A DNA stretch of 64,000 nt from Zoogloea sp. (GTDB lineage: Bacteria; Pseudomonadota; Gammaproteobacteria; Burkholderiales; Rhodocyclaceae): the NCBI RefSeq assembly GCF_028689785.1, contig NZ_JAQVCN010000023.1:1-64000 (forward strand), given 5' to 3'. Numbering within the stretch: position 1 is the stretch's first letter; each line of letters starts with the position of its first letter. Positions 29,240 to 37,418 of the stretch are shown here, in pieces. The position numbers and the translations under genes were made by a program. The notes beneath the pieces are model-generated. The model was not told the origin of the DNA, did no database searches, and saw only the letters and a program-made list of their open reading frames with translations.

Positions 29240-29956
29240 TCAGCGGCCCGGTTCGTTGCCCCAGATCACCTTGTGGAGCTGGACTTGCATTCGCACCGGC
29301 AGCCGGTCACGCAGGATCCAGGCGGCCAGGTCGGCAGGCCGCAGCTGGCCCTGCACCGGCGCCAGCAGCACTGGGCAGCGTTCGGTGAGGCTGTATTCGG
29401 CGATCCGGGCCTTTGCCCAGGTGTAATCGGCCTCCCCGGCCAATACCAGCTTGAGTTCGTCGTGTCGGGTCAACAGGGGGATGTTGGCCAGCAGGTTGCG
29501 GGCCTCCTCGCCGGAGCCGGGGGCCTTGAGGTCCATGATGCGCGACACCCGCGGGTCTACGCCGGAAATGTCGATGGCGCCGCTGGTCTCCAGGGAAACC
29601 GAATAGCCGGCGTCGCACAGGGCGTTCAGAAGGGGCAGGCAGTTCTTCTGGGAGAGCGGTTCGCCGCCAGTCACGCAGACCGTCTGGCACTGGTGCGAGG
29701 CGACTTCGGCCAGGATGTCGTCGAGGCTGCGGGTGGTGCCGCCAGTGAAGGAATATTCGGTGTCGCACCAGCTACAGCGCAGGGGGCAGCCGGTGAGGCG
29801 CACGAAAACCGTGGGCAGGCCGGCCCGGGAGGTTTCACCCTGGAGCGAGTGGAAGATCTCGGTGATGCGGAGGGTGACGGGACGACCGGTAGGGGGCATG
29901 GCGGGGCTTGCAGTGACAGCCCCGGCCGACGGGCCCGGGGCTGGCGGGTTTTTCAC
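29240..29956 (-). CDS. queE: 7-carboxy-7-deazaguanine synthase
   Basis: A radical-SAM enzyme that turns carboxy-tetrahydropterin into 7-carboxy-7-deazaguanine for queuosine. The cluster Cys are in LTGCPLRCSWCDTEY (C-x3-C-x2-C), with the substrate loop IFHSLQGETSRAG before it and VTGGEPLSQ after it. The GTG start at 29956 overlaps the cpoB stop as GTGA and is accepted. An internal ATG at 29899 (MPPTGRPVTL) would remove a Pro/Ala leader and is an alternative. Confidence 0.92.
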   Translation of the reverse strand: MKNPPAPGPSAGAVTASPAMPPTGRPVTLRITEIFHSLQGETSRAGLPTVFVRLTGCPLRCSWCDTEYSFTGGTTRSLDDILAEVASHQCQTVCVTGGEPLSQKNCLPLLNALCDAGYSVSLETSGAIDISGVDPRVSRIMDLKAPGSGEEARNLLANIPLLTRHDELKLVLAGEADYTWAKARIAEYSLTERCPVLLAPVQGQLRPADLAAWILRDRLPVRMQVQLHKVIWGNEPGR

Positions 29957-30702
29957 TTCTTCAGGCGTTGCTTGGCAATCTGCGCGGCCGAACTGCTTGG
30001 GTAGCGCGCAACCAGCTTCTCGAGGCTGCGGGTGGCGCCGACATTGTCGTTGCGGGCTTGCTGGGTGCTGGCCAGGCCGAGCAGTGCGTCCGGCGCACGG
30101 CTGTCATCGGGCCACTGGCTGGCTACCTTGCCGTAGTGTTCGGCGGCGCCGATGTTGTCCTTCTGCTGATACAGGGCACTGGCGGCCCAGAAGTGGGCGC
30201 TGGGCAGGAAGCTGCTGTTCGGGTAGGTCTTGGTGAAGGCGATGAAGCTGCCTGCGGCCTCTTTGTACTTGCCGCCGCGTAGCTGGGTCAGCGCTGCTTC
30301 GTAGTCGCGACTCTCTGCCGCAGGGTCGGCGGCGGTAGCCGGCGCAGCCTGGGGGGCGGCATCGGCGCTGGCGACGGGGGTTTCGAGCTTGCGCAGGCGG
30401 TTGTCGAGATCGACGTAAAAGTCCTTCTGCCGCTTGATGGCATTGGCCAGATCGTTGCTGAGCACCTCGTTTTCACCGCGCAGGCGGGCGATCTCGGCTT
30501 TCAGCAGGTCAATCTGGTTGGCGAGCTCGAGCTGGGCTCGGGAGCTTGCCTCCAGCTTGTCGAGACGGCCGCTGAGCTCGGTGCGCATGGCATTGATGCG
30601 CGCCCGGGCTTCATCGTCGTCAAACAGGCCGGCCTGGGCCGGGGCGATGATCAGCCCTGCCAGCAGTGCTGCCATCAAGCGGGGCAGAAGGCGCCGGAAC
30701 AT
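29953..30702 (-). CDS. cpoB: Tol-Pal system protein CpoB (YbgF)
   Basis: A 249-residue periplasmic protein that coordinates Tol-Pal with peptidoglycan synthesis at division. A signal peptide (cleavage near AQA-GLF) is followed by a trimerising coiled coil (about 30-105), an Ala/Pro linker and TPR repeats (from about 135: DYEAALTQLRGGKYKEAAGSF and so on). It overlaps the pal stop by one base (TGATG) and is followed directly by queE. Confidence 0.93.
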   Translation of the reverse strand: MFRRLLPRLMAALLAGLIIAPAQAGLFDDDEARARINAMRTELSGRLDKLEASSRAQLELANQIDLLKAEIARLRGENEVLSNDLANAIKRQKDFYVDLDNRLRKLETPVASADAAPQAAPATAADPAAESRDYEAALTQLRGGKYKEAAGSFIAFTKTYPNSSFLPSAHFWAASALYQQKDNIGAAEHYGKVASQWPDDSRAPDALLGLASTQQARNDNVGATRSLEKLVARYPSSSAAQIAKQRLKK

Positions 30703-31259
30703 CAGAATTCACCCGAATAGAGCATGTCGCCGCGACGGTTGGCGGACCAGCAGGACTCGCTGGCGTCGCCGCAGCTGGGCTTCTCCTCGCCGAGGCTGAC
30801 GGACTCAAGCTGGCCTTCGGACACGCCCAGCAGGGTCAGGGCCTTCTTGACGGCGTCAGCACGCTTCTGGCCGAGGGCCAGGTTGTACTCGCGGCTGCCG
30901 CGTTCGTCGGTGTTGCCCTGGATCAGCATCTTGACGTTGGTGTGGCTGGTCAGGAACTTGGCGTGGGCTTCGATCAGCGAGCGGTACTGGTCCTTGATCA
31001 CGTAGCTGTCGTAGTCGAACAGCACGCTGCGCTTGGACAGGACGCTCTTGGGGTCCTTGAGCTCCGGGTAGGCGCTCTTGCCATTGGCGGAGTCGGCGTC
31101 GACGGGGACGACACGGCTGTTATCCACGCCGGAGCTGGCAGCGCCGCTGGAGCGGTCTTCGACGGCAACGGCGCTCTGGCCGTCGGTGGGGGGAGAGGAG
31201 GTGCAGGCAGCCAGCAGGCTGACAGTGATCAGAGACAGGGCAATGCGGGTGCGTTTCAT
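30702..31259 (-). CDS. pal: Peptidoglycan-associated lipoprotein Pal
   Basis: A 185-residue outer-membrane lipoprotein that anchors the outer membrane to peptidoglycan and binds TolB. Lipobox LLAAC follows a short signal. The OmpA-like domain has VLFDYDSYVIKDQY, IQGNTDERGSREYN with the conserved diaminopimelate-binding Asp/Arg, and LGQKRADAV. The C-terminus carries a Cys pair (KPSCGDASESCW). The start MKRTRIAL (31259) is chosen over 31283. Confidence 0.95.
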   Translation of the reverse strand: MKRTRIALSLITVSLLAACTSSPPTDGQSAVAVEDRSSGAASSGVDNSRVVPVDADSANGKSAYPELKDPKSVLSKRSVLFDYDSYVIKDQYRSLIEAHAKFLTSHTNVKMLIQGNTDERGSREYNLALGQKRADAVKKALTLLGVSEGQLESVSLGEEKPSCGDASESCWSANRRGDMLYSGEF

Positions 31260-31319
31260 GGTGTGGGCTCCGGGAGCAAGCAAGGGGCGGGGTTGAAGGG
31301 AGTGTAGGTTTTATAAGTG

Positions 31320-32603
31320 TCAGTTGCGCGGCTGCGGACCCCAGGCGGGTTCGCGGACGTCGCCAGATTGTACCGACAGACGCTGCTTGACACGACCGTC
31401 GGAAGACACCGCGGCCAGTACCCCGCGACCGCCGACTTCGGTGGCGTAGAGCACCATGCGCCCGTTGGGGGCGAAACTGGGGGATTCGTCCTTGGCCGAG
31501 TCAGTCAGGATCTGGGTCTGACGGGAGCTCAGGTCGAGCATGGTGACCTGGAAGCGGCCGCCGTTGCGGGATACATAGACCAGGCTCTTGCCATCGGGGG
31601 AGGGGCGCGGGCTGACGTTGTAGCTGCCTTCGAAGCTGACCCGCTGGGCCTCACCGCCGCCGGCCGGCACCCGGTAGATCTGCGGGCTGCCGCCCCGATC
31701 GGAAGTGAAGTAGATCCAGCCGTCGGTGGACCAGGCCGGTTCGGTGTCGATGCCCGAGGAGGAGGCCAGGCGCTGCACGCCAGAGCCATCGGCGTTGACC
31801 GAGTAGAGCTGGGACTGGCCGTCCTTGGTCAGCACCACTGCCAGGCGGCGACCATCCGGCGACCAGGCCGGAGCGGAGTTGGAACCTTTGAAGTTGGCCG
31901 CCACGTTGCGTTGGCCGGTAGCCAGGGAGTGCACATAAACCACCGGCTTCTTGGCCTCGAAGGATACGTAGGCCAGGCGGCTGCCGTCCGGCGACCAGGC
32001 CGGGGAGATGATGGGCTCCTTGGACGCCAGGGCCGTCTGGGCGTTGCTGCCGTCGGCATCGGCGATCTGCAGCTCGTAGCGCGGGCCGGACTTGAGCACG
32101 TAGGCGATGCGGGTGGAGAACACGCCGGGCTCGCCGGTGAGCTTCTCGTAGATGAAGTCGGCAATGCGGTGGCCGGTGGTGCGGTACTGGTTGGGTGCCA
32201 TCACCATGGCCTGGCTGCCCAGGCTGACCTGCTTGGCCGCATCGAAGAGGCGGAACTGCACCTGGTAACGGCCGCTGCCCGAGGGGGCTACGGTGCCCAC
32301 GGCAAAGGCATCGGCACCGCGGGAGCGCACGCGGCCGAAGTCGGGCGGTGTATCGGCGCCCATGGGCGAGGGGCCGAGCTCGACCATCTTGAACAGGCCG
32401 CTGCGCTCCAGGTCGGCGCGCACTACGTCGGTGACGGCGCGGGGCAGGGTACTTTCGCCCTCGAAGCTAGCGATGGCCACCGGCATGCGGTTGGCGCCGG
32501 CGCCGGTGATCTCGATGGAAAGCTGGGCCTGTGCCAGGGACGCAAGGGCCAGCGCGCAGACGGTGGCCGTGCCGCGCAGGAAGGTCAGGATGCGTTGAGT
32601 CAT
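31320..32603 (-). CDS. tolB: Tol-Pal system protein TolB
   Basis: A 427-residue periplasmic beta-propeller of the Tol-Pal envelope system. A signal peptide (cut near AQA-QLS) precedes the N-terminal domain (IEITGAGANRMPVAIASFEG). A six-blade propeller follows, with repeated WSPDGSRLAYVSF, WSPDGRRLAVVLTKDG and RPSPDGKSLVYVSRNGG units. 60 bases separate it from pal and 21 from tolA. Full length. Confidence 0.96.
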   Translation of the reverse strand: MTQRILTFLRGTATVCALALASLAQAQLSIEITGAGANRMPVAIASFEGESTLPRAVTDVVRADLERSGLFKMVELGPSPMGADTPPDFGRVRSRGADAFAVGTVAPSGSGRYQVQFRLFDAAKQVSLGSQAMVMAPNQYRTTGHRIADFIYEKLTGEPGVFSTRIAYVLKSGPRYELQIADADGSNAQTALASKEPIISPAWSPDGSRLAYVSFEAKKPVVYVHSLATGQRNVAANFKGSNSAPAWSPDGRRLAVVLTKDGQSQLYSVNADGSGVQRLASSSGIDTEPAWSTDGWIYFTSDRGGSPQIYRVPAGGGEAQRVSFEGSYNVSPRPSPDGKSLVYVSRNGGRFQVTMLDLSSRQTQILTDSAKDESPSFAPNGRMVLYATEVGGRGVLAAVSSDGRVKQRLSVQSGDVREPAWGPQPRN

Positions 32604-32624
32604 GGGTGTCGGGTCACCGTGGGT

Positions 32625-33584
32625 TTAGTCGCGGAGCGGGTAGAACTTCAGCTCCAGCGTGCGGTTGAAGAGCTCCGGCTTGTCCGGTTTGGGCAGAGGA
32701 CTGGATTTCTGGATCGCGCGCTCGATGGCGCCATCAAGCTGAGCGTTACCGGTCGAGCGCTTGAGGCGCACCTCGATCACCGAGCCATCGGGCAACTGGT
32801 CCACGTAGAAGATCGCGAACGGATCGCCATTGACGCCCGGCGGCAGCACAATATTGCCCTTCACCTTGGCGCGGATCTTCTCCACGTAGGCTTCCTGGGC
32901 TTTGCTGCGCGCTGCGCTGGCTTTGGCCCCGGCAACCCGGGCAAGTTCCTCCTGGAGCTGCTTGGAGTGACTCACGTTCTCCGAGTCACGCGCCATCAGT
33001 TCGCGCATGCGGCGGTCTTCCAGCTCCCGGGCCTTATCGGCGTCGGCCTTGGCATTTTTGTCGGTCTTGACGGGCTTTTCTGCCGGCTTGGCCGGCTTCT
33101 CGACCTTCGCAGGTTCGGGCTTCGCGGGTTCGGGCTTCGGCTTCGGCTCCGGCTTTGGTTTCGGCTCGGGTTTCGGTTTGGGTTCCGGCTTGGGCTTGGG
33201 TTCAGGTTTTGGCTCCGGTTTTGGGGGCTTTTCGACCTCCTTGACCGGTTTGGGCGGTGTCTTCTTGGGTTCCGGGGCCTTGATGGCGATATCCGGGTGT
33301 TTGCGCGGCGGCGGTGCGGGCTCCGGCTCGTCGTCGGGTTCGGGGGGCGCCGGCCGGGGCGCCGGCCGGGGGGCCGGGCGGGGCGGGGTGGCCGGGGGAG
33401 GCGGCGGTGCCACCACCGTGGCGGGCAGGGGCGCGCTCACCAGCTCCACCTCGACGGCGTCGGGCAGGCGATTCTGCCAGCGTACGCCGTAGAACAGGAA
33501 CATGCCGAGGGCGATGTGCACCCCCGCAGCCAGGGCCAGGGACGACCACTTGCCCCGCTCGTTGGAGGGCATTGCTGGGTTCAT
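32625..33584 (-). CDS. tolA: Cell envelope integrity protein TolA
   Basis: A 319-residue inner-membrane protein linking TolQR to TolB/Pal. One N-terminal helix (SSLALAAGVHIALGMFLFYGV) is followed by a long spacer and a C-terminal TolA/TonB-like domain (IVLPPGVNGDPFAIFYVDQLPDGSVIEVRLKRS). The spacer has a Pro stretch and about ten PEPKPK-type units (33110-33230), then a charged helix (VSHSKQLQEELARV). In E. coli this spacer is almost all helix; here about half is TonB-like Pro-Lys. It overlaps tolR by 4 bases. Confidence 0.93.
   Translation of the reverse strand: MNPAMPSNERGKWSSLALAAGVHIALGMFLFYGVRWQNRLPDAVEVELVSAPLPATVVAPPPPPATPPRPAPRPAPRPAPPEPDDEPEPAPPPRKHPDIAIKAPEPKKTPPKPVKEVEKPPKPEPKPEPKPKPEPKPKPEPKPKPEPKPKPEPAKPEPAKVEKPAKPAEKPVKTDKNAKADADKARELEDRRMRELMARDSENVSHSKQLQEELARVAGAKASAARSKAQEAYVEKIRAKVKGNIVLPPGVNGDPFAIFYVDQLPDGSVIEVRLKRSTGNAQLDGAIERAIQKSSPLPKPDKPELFNRTLELKFYPLRD
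33110..33235 (-). repeat. Short tandem repeats encoding PEPK units in tolA
   Basis: About 125 bases of 6- to 12-base repeats (GGTTTCGGCTC-like on the plus strand) encode alternating Pro-Glu-Pro-Lys-Pro-Lys. Repeat number probably varies by slippage, which would change spacer length without a frameshift when units change by multiples of three. Confidence 0.8.
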
Positions 33585-33994
33585 CGGGGCGACTTGCCGA
33601 TCTGCGTCTGCAGGCCGACCTTGTTGACTCCCGCGTTGCGCAGGTCATTGAGGGTGTTCATCACCAGCTCGTACTTGACGCTCTTGTCTGCGGCGATGAT
33701 TACCGACTGGCTCGGGTTGGCGGACACGGCGGCCTGTACCTCGTCGATCAGGTCTTTGCGATTGAGAGCCTTCTCGGGGGAGCCGCTGGTCTGGCGCAAG
33801 GTCAGCTCACCGTCGGGCTTGACCTGCACCACCATGGCGTCGGTTGGCGGGGCGGGGACTTTATCCACGCTGGGCAGGTTGACGGAACCGGACTGGATCA
33901 TCGGTGCGGTGACCATGAAGATCACGAGCAGTACCAGCATCACGTCGATGTAGGGCACGACGTTGATCTGGTTCATCAGGCGGCGTTGGCGCAT
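33581..33994 (-). CDS. tolR: Tol-Pal system protein TolR
   Basis: A 137-residue ExbD/TolR protein. A single membrane helix carries the proton-conducting Asp (INVVPYIDVMLVLLVIFMVTAP). The periplasmic domain ends in VNKVGLQTQIGK. It works with TolQ as the proton-driven motor of Tol-Pal. It lies 18 bases after tolQ. Confidence 0.96.
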   Translation of the reverse strand: MRQRRLMNQINVVPYIDVMLVLLVIFMVTAPMIQSGSVNLPSVDKVPAPPTDAMVVQVKPDGELTLRQTSGSPEKALNRKDLIDEVQAAVSANPSQSVIIAADKSVKYELVMNTLNDLRNAGVNKVGLQTQIGKSPR

Positions 33995-34012
33995 GGCGTC
34001 GTGGCTCCGGGT

Positions 34013-34687
34013 TCAGCGCAGCTGGCGCTGGAGGATGTTCAGGAACTCCTCGGTGAAACTCTCGAAGCGGATGGCGATGCGGTCGATGTCGTGGGCGAAA
34101 CGGTTGTAGGCCACCACTGCCGGAATCGCCGCGAACAGGCCGATGGCGGTGGCCACCAGGGCTTCGGCGATGCCGGGGGCGACATGGGCGAGGGTGGCGG
34201 AGCCCACATTGGAGAGCCCGCGGAAGGCGTTCATGATGCCCCATACGGTGCCGAACAGGCCGACGTAGGGAGACACGGAACCGACGGAAGCGAGGAAGGC
34301 CAGGTGGGCCTCCAGGTCGTCCACCTCACGCTGGTAGGTGGCGCGCATGGCCCGGCGGGCTCCGTCCATCACCGCGCCGTGATCGAGGCTCTTGCCACGT
34401 AGTTTGGCGAACTCGCGATAGCCGGCCTCGAAGATGCGCTCCATGCCGGCAGCCTCGTGGCGGCTGGTGGCGGCACTCTGGTACAGGGCGTTGAGGTCGC
34501 CGCCGCTCCAGAAGTCGCGTTCGAAGAGATCGGTTTTCTTCTTGGCGTCGCGAATCTGGAACCATTTGCGGAAGATCCAGTACCAGGACATGAAGGACAC
34601 GGTGCCCAGCAGGGCCATCACCAGCTTGACCAGCAGGCTGGCGTTGGCGATCAGGGACAGGATGGAAAGGTCTTCGGTGACGTTCAT
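34013..34687 (-). CDS. tolQ: Tol-Pal system protein TolQ
   Basis: A 224-residue MotA/TolQ/ExbB family protein with three membrane helices: one near residue 20 (LVKLVMALLGTVSFMSWYWIF) and two in the C-terminal half (SVSPYVGLFGTVWGIMNAF and IAEALVATAIGLFAAIPAVVAY). With TolR it converts proton motive force into motion of TolA. The gene follows ybgC after 4 bases. Confidence 0.96.
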   Translation of the reverse strand: MNVTEDLSILSLIANASLLVKLVMALLGTVSFMSWYWIFRKWFQIRDAKKKTDLFERDFWSGGDLNALYQSAATSRHEAAGMERIFEAGYREFAKLRGKSLDHGAVMDGARRAMRATYQREVDDLEAHLAFLASVGSVSPYVGLFGTVWGIMNAFRGLSNVGSATLAHVAPGIAEALVATAIGLFAAIPAVVAYNRFAHDIDRIAIRFESFTEEFLNILQRQLR

Positions 34688-34691
34688 CGGA

Positions 34692-35132
34692 TTAAACCAG
34701 GGTGGCGAACTGTGCGCGCACAGCAGGGGGGATCGGGGCGGCCTTGCGGGAGTCGAGGGCCATGCAGGCGATGGTGATCAGGGCACTGAAGATGATCTGA
34801 CCATCGCGGAAGATCTTCTGGGCAAACACCAGGCTTGCGCCGCCGAGACGCTCGATGGTGGTGACCACCTCAAGCTGGTCGTCGAGCACAGCGGCCTGGA
34901 GGTAATCGGCCTGTACGGTACGGACGACAAATACGATATGCTGCTCGGCGGCTAGGGTTTTTTGCCCGAAGCCGGTGGCACGCAACCAGTCGGTCCGGGC
35001 CCGCTCGCAGAATTTGAGGTAATTGGCGTAGTACACGACGCCTGCGGCGTCGGTATCCTCGTAGTAAACCCGCACCGGCAGCGTGAAGCTGGGTTTGTGC
35101 GTGTCGCTTACGAGGCGTTTCGATGCGTGCAT
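34692..35132 (-). CDS. ybgC: Tol-Pal-associated acyl-CoA thioesterase YbgC
   Basis: A 146-residue hotdog-fold thioesterase, first gene of the tol-pal operon. The catalytic motif RVYYEDTDAAGVVYYANYLKFCERARTDW contains the conserved Asp of the 4HBT family. E. coli YbgC hydrolyses acyl-CoAs and associates with acyl carrier protein; the substrate here is not certain. An upstream leader (MHASKRLVSDTHKPS) is kept in this start, and a shorter start would not affect the fold. Confidence 0.93.
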   Translation of the reverse strand: MHASKRLVSDTHKPSFTLPVRVYYEDTDAAGVVYYANYLKFCERARTDWLRATGFGQKTLAAEQHIVFVVRTVQADYLQAAVLDDQLEVVTTIERLGGASLVFAQKIFRDGQIIFSALITIACMALDSRKAAPIPPAVRAQFATLV

Positions 35133-35441
35133 CGCAACATTTTACAGTATGAGTCCCCTTGTTCCGAAGCGCAGGGCTCCATTCTGTGTTTCAGAATGTT
35201 GGCTCCAATGCCCGGGTTTGCCCGAGGGACGTTGTAATTGCAGCAATCCTGTGCCTAGAATCGCGGCCTTGAACGCGAACTGGTGCGTTTTGTGCATTGT
35301 TTCGAACAACAGACGCACAGGTATCGCGAAGCTGTTTGCGGCAGAATGCCCCGCAGGACTTGTAAGAGTCGAGAAACCGGCCGCAGTCCGGGCTGGCCCG
35401 GGCCTTGGTGCCCGACATTCGATTCATGGGAGGAATGAGAC
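35133..35441. other. 309-base divergent promoter region between ybgC and dksA
   Basis: It holds the start regions of both the minus-strand tol-pal operon and plus-strand dksA. The best plus-strand promoter candidate is at 35232-35261. No open frame with recognisable product or ribosome site was seen. Confidence 0.5.
35232..35261 (+). promoter_or_regulatory. Candidate sigma-70 promoter for dksA
   Basis: TTGTAA (35232-35237) and TAGAAT (35256-35261) are spaced by 18 bases, close to the TTGACA/TATAAT consensus. They would give a leader of about 170 bases before dksA. Judged by eye only. Confidence 0.35.
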
Positions 35442-35876
35442 ATGGTTGCAACCACGACAAGCAATGAGAAGCTGCTGACCGAGGCCGAAATGCTGGCCAT
35501 GCCGGAAGATGATTACATGAACCCGGCCCAGCTGGAGTTCTTCCGGGTCCGTCTCTCCAGGATGCGTGACGAGCTGCTCGAGAACGCGGCCAGCACTGGT
35601 GCCAACCTGCGCGAGAACGAACTCGTCGCCGATCCGGCCGACCGTGCCACGGTGGAAGAAGAGCACGCCCTTGAGCTGCGTGTCCGTGACCGGGAGCGCA
35701 AGCTGCTCAAGAAGATCGACGAAGCCCTGGGGCGGATTGCCGAGGGCGAGTACGGCTGGTGCGAAGAGACCGGTGATCCGATCGGTATCGGCCGCCTGCT
35801 GGCCCGTCCGACCGCGACCCTGTCCATCGACGCCCAGGAGCGTCGCGAACGCACCCAGAAGCTGTACGGGGAGTAA
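35442..35876 (+). CDS. dksA: RNA polymerase-binding transcription factor DksA (Cys-poor type)
   Basis: A 144-residue secondary-channel factor that acts with ppGpp on rRNA and amino-acid promoters. The coiled-coil tip keeps the two key Asp (DPADRAT, D64 and D67). The C-terminal finger reads CEET and LSIDAQ where E. coli has two C-x2-C pairs: one Cys (C107) remains, and T110, S128 and A131 replace the others. So zinc is probably not bound, as in the Cys-poor DksA types of alpha- and betaproteobacteria and Pseudomonas DksA2. GGGAGGAATGAGAC precedes the ATG. Confidence 0.95.
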   Translation: MVATTTSNEKLLTEAEMLAMPEDDYMNPAQLEFFRVRLSRMRDELLENAASTGANLRENELVADPADRATVEEEHALELRVRDRERKLLKKIDEALGRIAEGEYGWCEETGDPIGIGRLLARPTATLSIDAQERRERTQKLYGE

Positions 35877-35877
35877 T

Positions 35878-35896
35878 CCCCGGCCTGGCGCCGGGG
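35878..35896 (+). terminator. Hairpin after dksA
   Basis: CCCCGGC-CTGGC-GCCGGGG is a perfect 7-bp stem with a 5-base loop, starting 2 bases after the dksA stop and ending 14 bases before the next ATG. No T-run follows, so it may only attenuate read-through or stabilise the dksA 3' end. Confidence 0.45.
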
Positions 35897-35910
35897 CGGC
35901 AACGATATCC

Positions 35911-36978
35911 ATGACCGTCCCGGTGCATCGCGTTCCTGTCTCCCTGCTCACCGGATTTCTCGGGGCAGGCAAGACCACCATCCTCAATCACCTGCTGCGC
36001 CAGCCCGAGTTGGCGGGCACGGTGGTGGTGATGAACGAGTTCGGCGTCGTGCCGATCGATCATCTGCTCGTCGAGCACATCGACGAAAATCTTGTTCTCC
36101 TCGAATCCGGCTGTTTGTGCTGCACGGTCCGTGGTGACCTTACCCGGACCCTACGGTCGCTGTTCATGCGGCGCCTGCGCCGTGAGTTGCCAGCCCTTGA
36201 GCGGGTCGTCATTGAAACCACCGGCTTGGCCGATCCGGCACCGGTGCTGTTTACCCTCATGCAGGATTTCTTCATCGCCGAACGGTTCCGCCTGGATGGG
36301 GTCGTCACCGTGGTGGATGCCATATTCGGCGCCGAACAACTGGCGCGCCAGCCCGAAGCGGTCAAGCAGGTGGCCATGGCTGATCGCCTGCTCATCAGCA
36401 AGTGTGACCAAGCCGATCACCGGGCGCTGGAAGGTCTTGAGGCGCAGCTGGCCGGTCTCAATCCGGGGGCGCCGCAGCTGCGTGTGCACGGGGGCATCGT
36501 TGCGCCGGAGGCCGTGCTTGAGTGCGGGCTGTGGAACCCGGCCAGCAAGACCGCTGATGTAGCCCGCTGGCTGGCCGACGAGGCCGTGGCGGCGCGAGCC
36601 ACAGTCCACCCTTATGCCCGACGAGGGCGTGCGGCGGTGGCCGACGCCAATCGTCACGATGCGTCGGTTTACGCCTTTGTGGTGCGCATCGACACGCCTG
36701 TGGCCTGGGGCGATTTCTCCACGGCCCTGGATATGCTGCAGGGGCTCAAGGGCGACCAGTTGCTGCGGGTGAAGGGTATCGTCCATGTTCGGGGTGAAGC
36801 ACTGCCGCGAGTCATTCAGTGCGTGCATCATCTGCGCTATCCGGAGGCGGCTCTACCCGCCTGGCCGGATGAGACGCGTGCCACCCGCCTGGTGTTCATC
36901 GTCCGTGACCTGCCGCGGAAAGTCGTCGATCAGGCCTTTGCCTGCTTCTGCGCGGTTGTGCCGGAGCATGCGACATGA
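35911..36978 (+). CDS. COG0523 (CobW/YjiA/ZNG1-type) metal chaperone GTPase
   Basis: 355 residues. The GTPase domain has Walker A GFLGAGKT, the metal motif GCLCC (ESGCLCCTV), Walker B ETTGLADP and guanine-specific SKCD. The CobW C-terminal domain follows (YAFVVRIDTPVAWGDF to the end). The family transfers Zn, or other metals, to client proteins. The start at 35911 is chosen; the frame is open further upstream inside dksA. The next gene overlaps by ATGA, and a ZnuABC-like system follows, so zinc is the likely metal. Confidence 0.9.
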   Translation: MTVPVHRVPVSLLTGFLGAGKTTILNHLLRQPELAGTVVVMNEFGVVPIDHLLVEHIDENLVLLESGCLCCTVRGDLTRTLRSLFMRRLRRELPALERVVIETTGLADPAPVLFTLMQDFFIAERFRLDGVVTVVDAIFGAEQLARQPEAVKQVAMADRLLISKCDQADHRALEGLEAQLAGLNPGAPQLRVHGGIVAPEAVLECGLWNPASKTADVARWLADEAVAARATVHPYARRGRAAVADANRHDASVYAFVVRIDTPVAWGDFSTALDMLQGLKGDQLLRVKGIVHVRGEALPRVIQCVHHLRYPEAALPAWPDETRATRLVFIVRDLPRKVVDQAFACFCAVVPEHAT

Positions 36979-37334
36979 GCGTGCTCACCCGCTCCCCGGC
37001 CTTGCTGCGCAGTGCGCTGGCCTTGTTGCTTGTATGTGCCCAGATATTCGCCGCCGCCCATGCCGTCGGCCATATCGGGGACTTGGCAGGCCTGGCGCGG
37101 GCCGACAATCGGGTTGCCGAGGCCTCCCGGGATGGTGGAGTGCCCGCCGCCGAGCGTCACGAGGCTTGCCTGCTGTGCCTGGCAGCGGCCAATCTGGTTG
37201 CGGCCTTGCCGCCGGTCGTGCAGGTGCTGGACGTCGATGTCCACGCCCTGGCCCTTCCAACTGCGCCTGATCTTGTTCCCGGCGCCCTGCGCCTGCCCCG
37301 GCCCCATGCCCGGGGGCCACCCGCTTTCTCCTGA
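36975..37334 (+). CDS. DUF2946-like small exported or membrane protein
   Basis: 119 residues with an N-terminal hydrophobic helix (ALALLLVCAQIFAAAHAV), a conserved-looking His after it (HAVGHIGD) and a central H-x2-CLLC motif (ERHEACLLCLAAANL). This pattern is typical of DUF2946 and related proteins found beside metal importers. The His/Cys residues suggest metal contact. Translationally coupled to the COG0523 gene (ATGA). The C-terminus is Pro/His-rich. Confidence 0.65.
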   Translation: MSVLTRSPALLRSALALLLVCAQIFAAAHAVGHIGDLAGLARADNRVAEASRDGGVPAAERHEACLLCLAAANLVAALPPVVQVLDVDVHALALPTAPDLVPGALRLPRPHARGPPAFS

Positions 37335-37418
37335 CTCCGTCCCCTTCGTGATGACCGGAGCCGGCCTCGCCTGCTTCGGCCGCCCCCATTTCAGGATTGA
37401 TCCCAGGAGATCCGAGCC

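Noticed and set aside
33110-33235. Possible CRISPR-like or tandem array
   Set aside because: The repeats are 6-12 bases without unique spacers and stay in frame in tolA; they encode Pro-Lys units.
31317-33953. Open frame of 878 codons on the plus strand across tolB and tolA
   Set aside because: It is antisense to recognisable tolB and tolA, and its Gly/Phe/Arg repeats are the complement of the tolA PEPK repeats.
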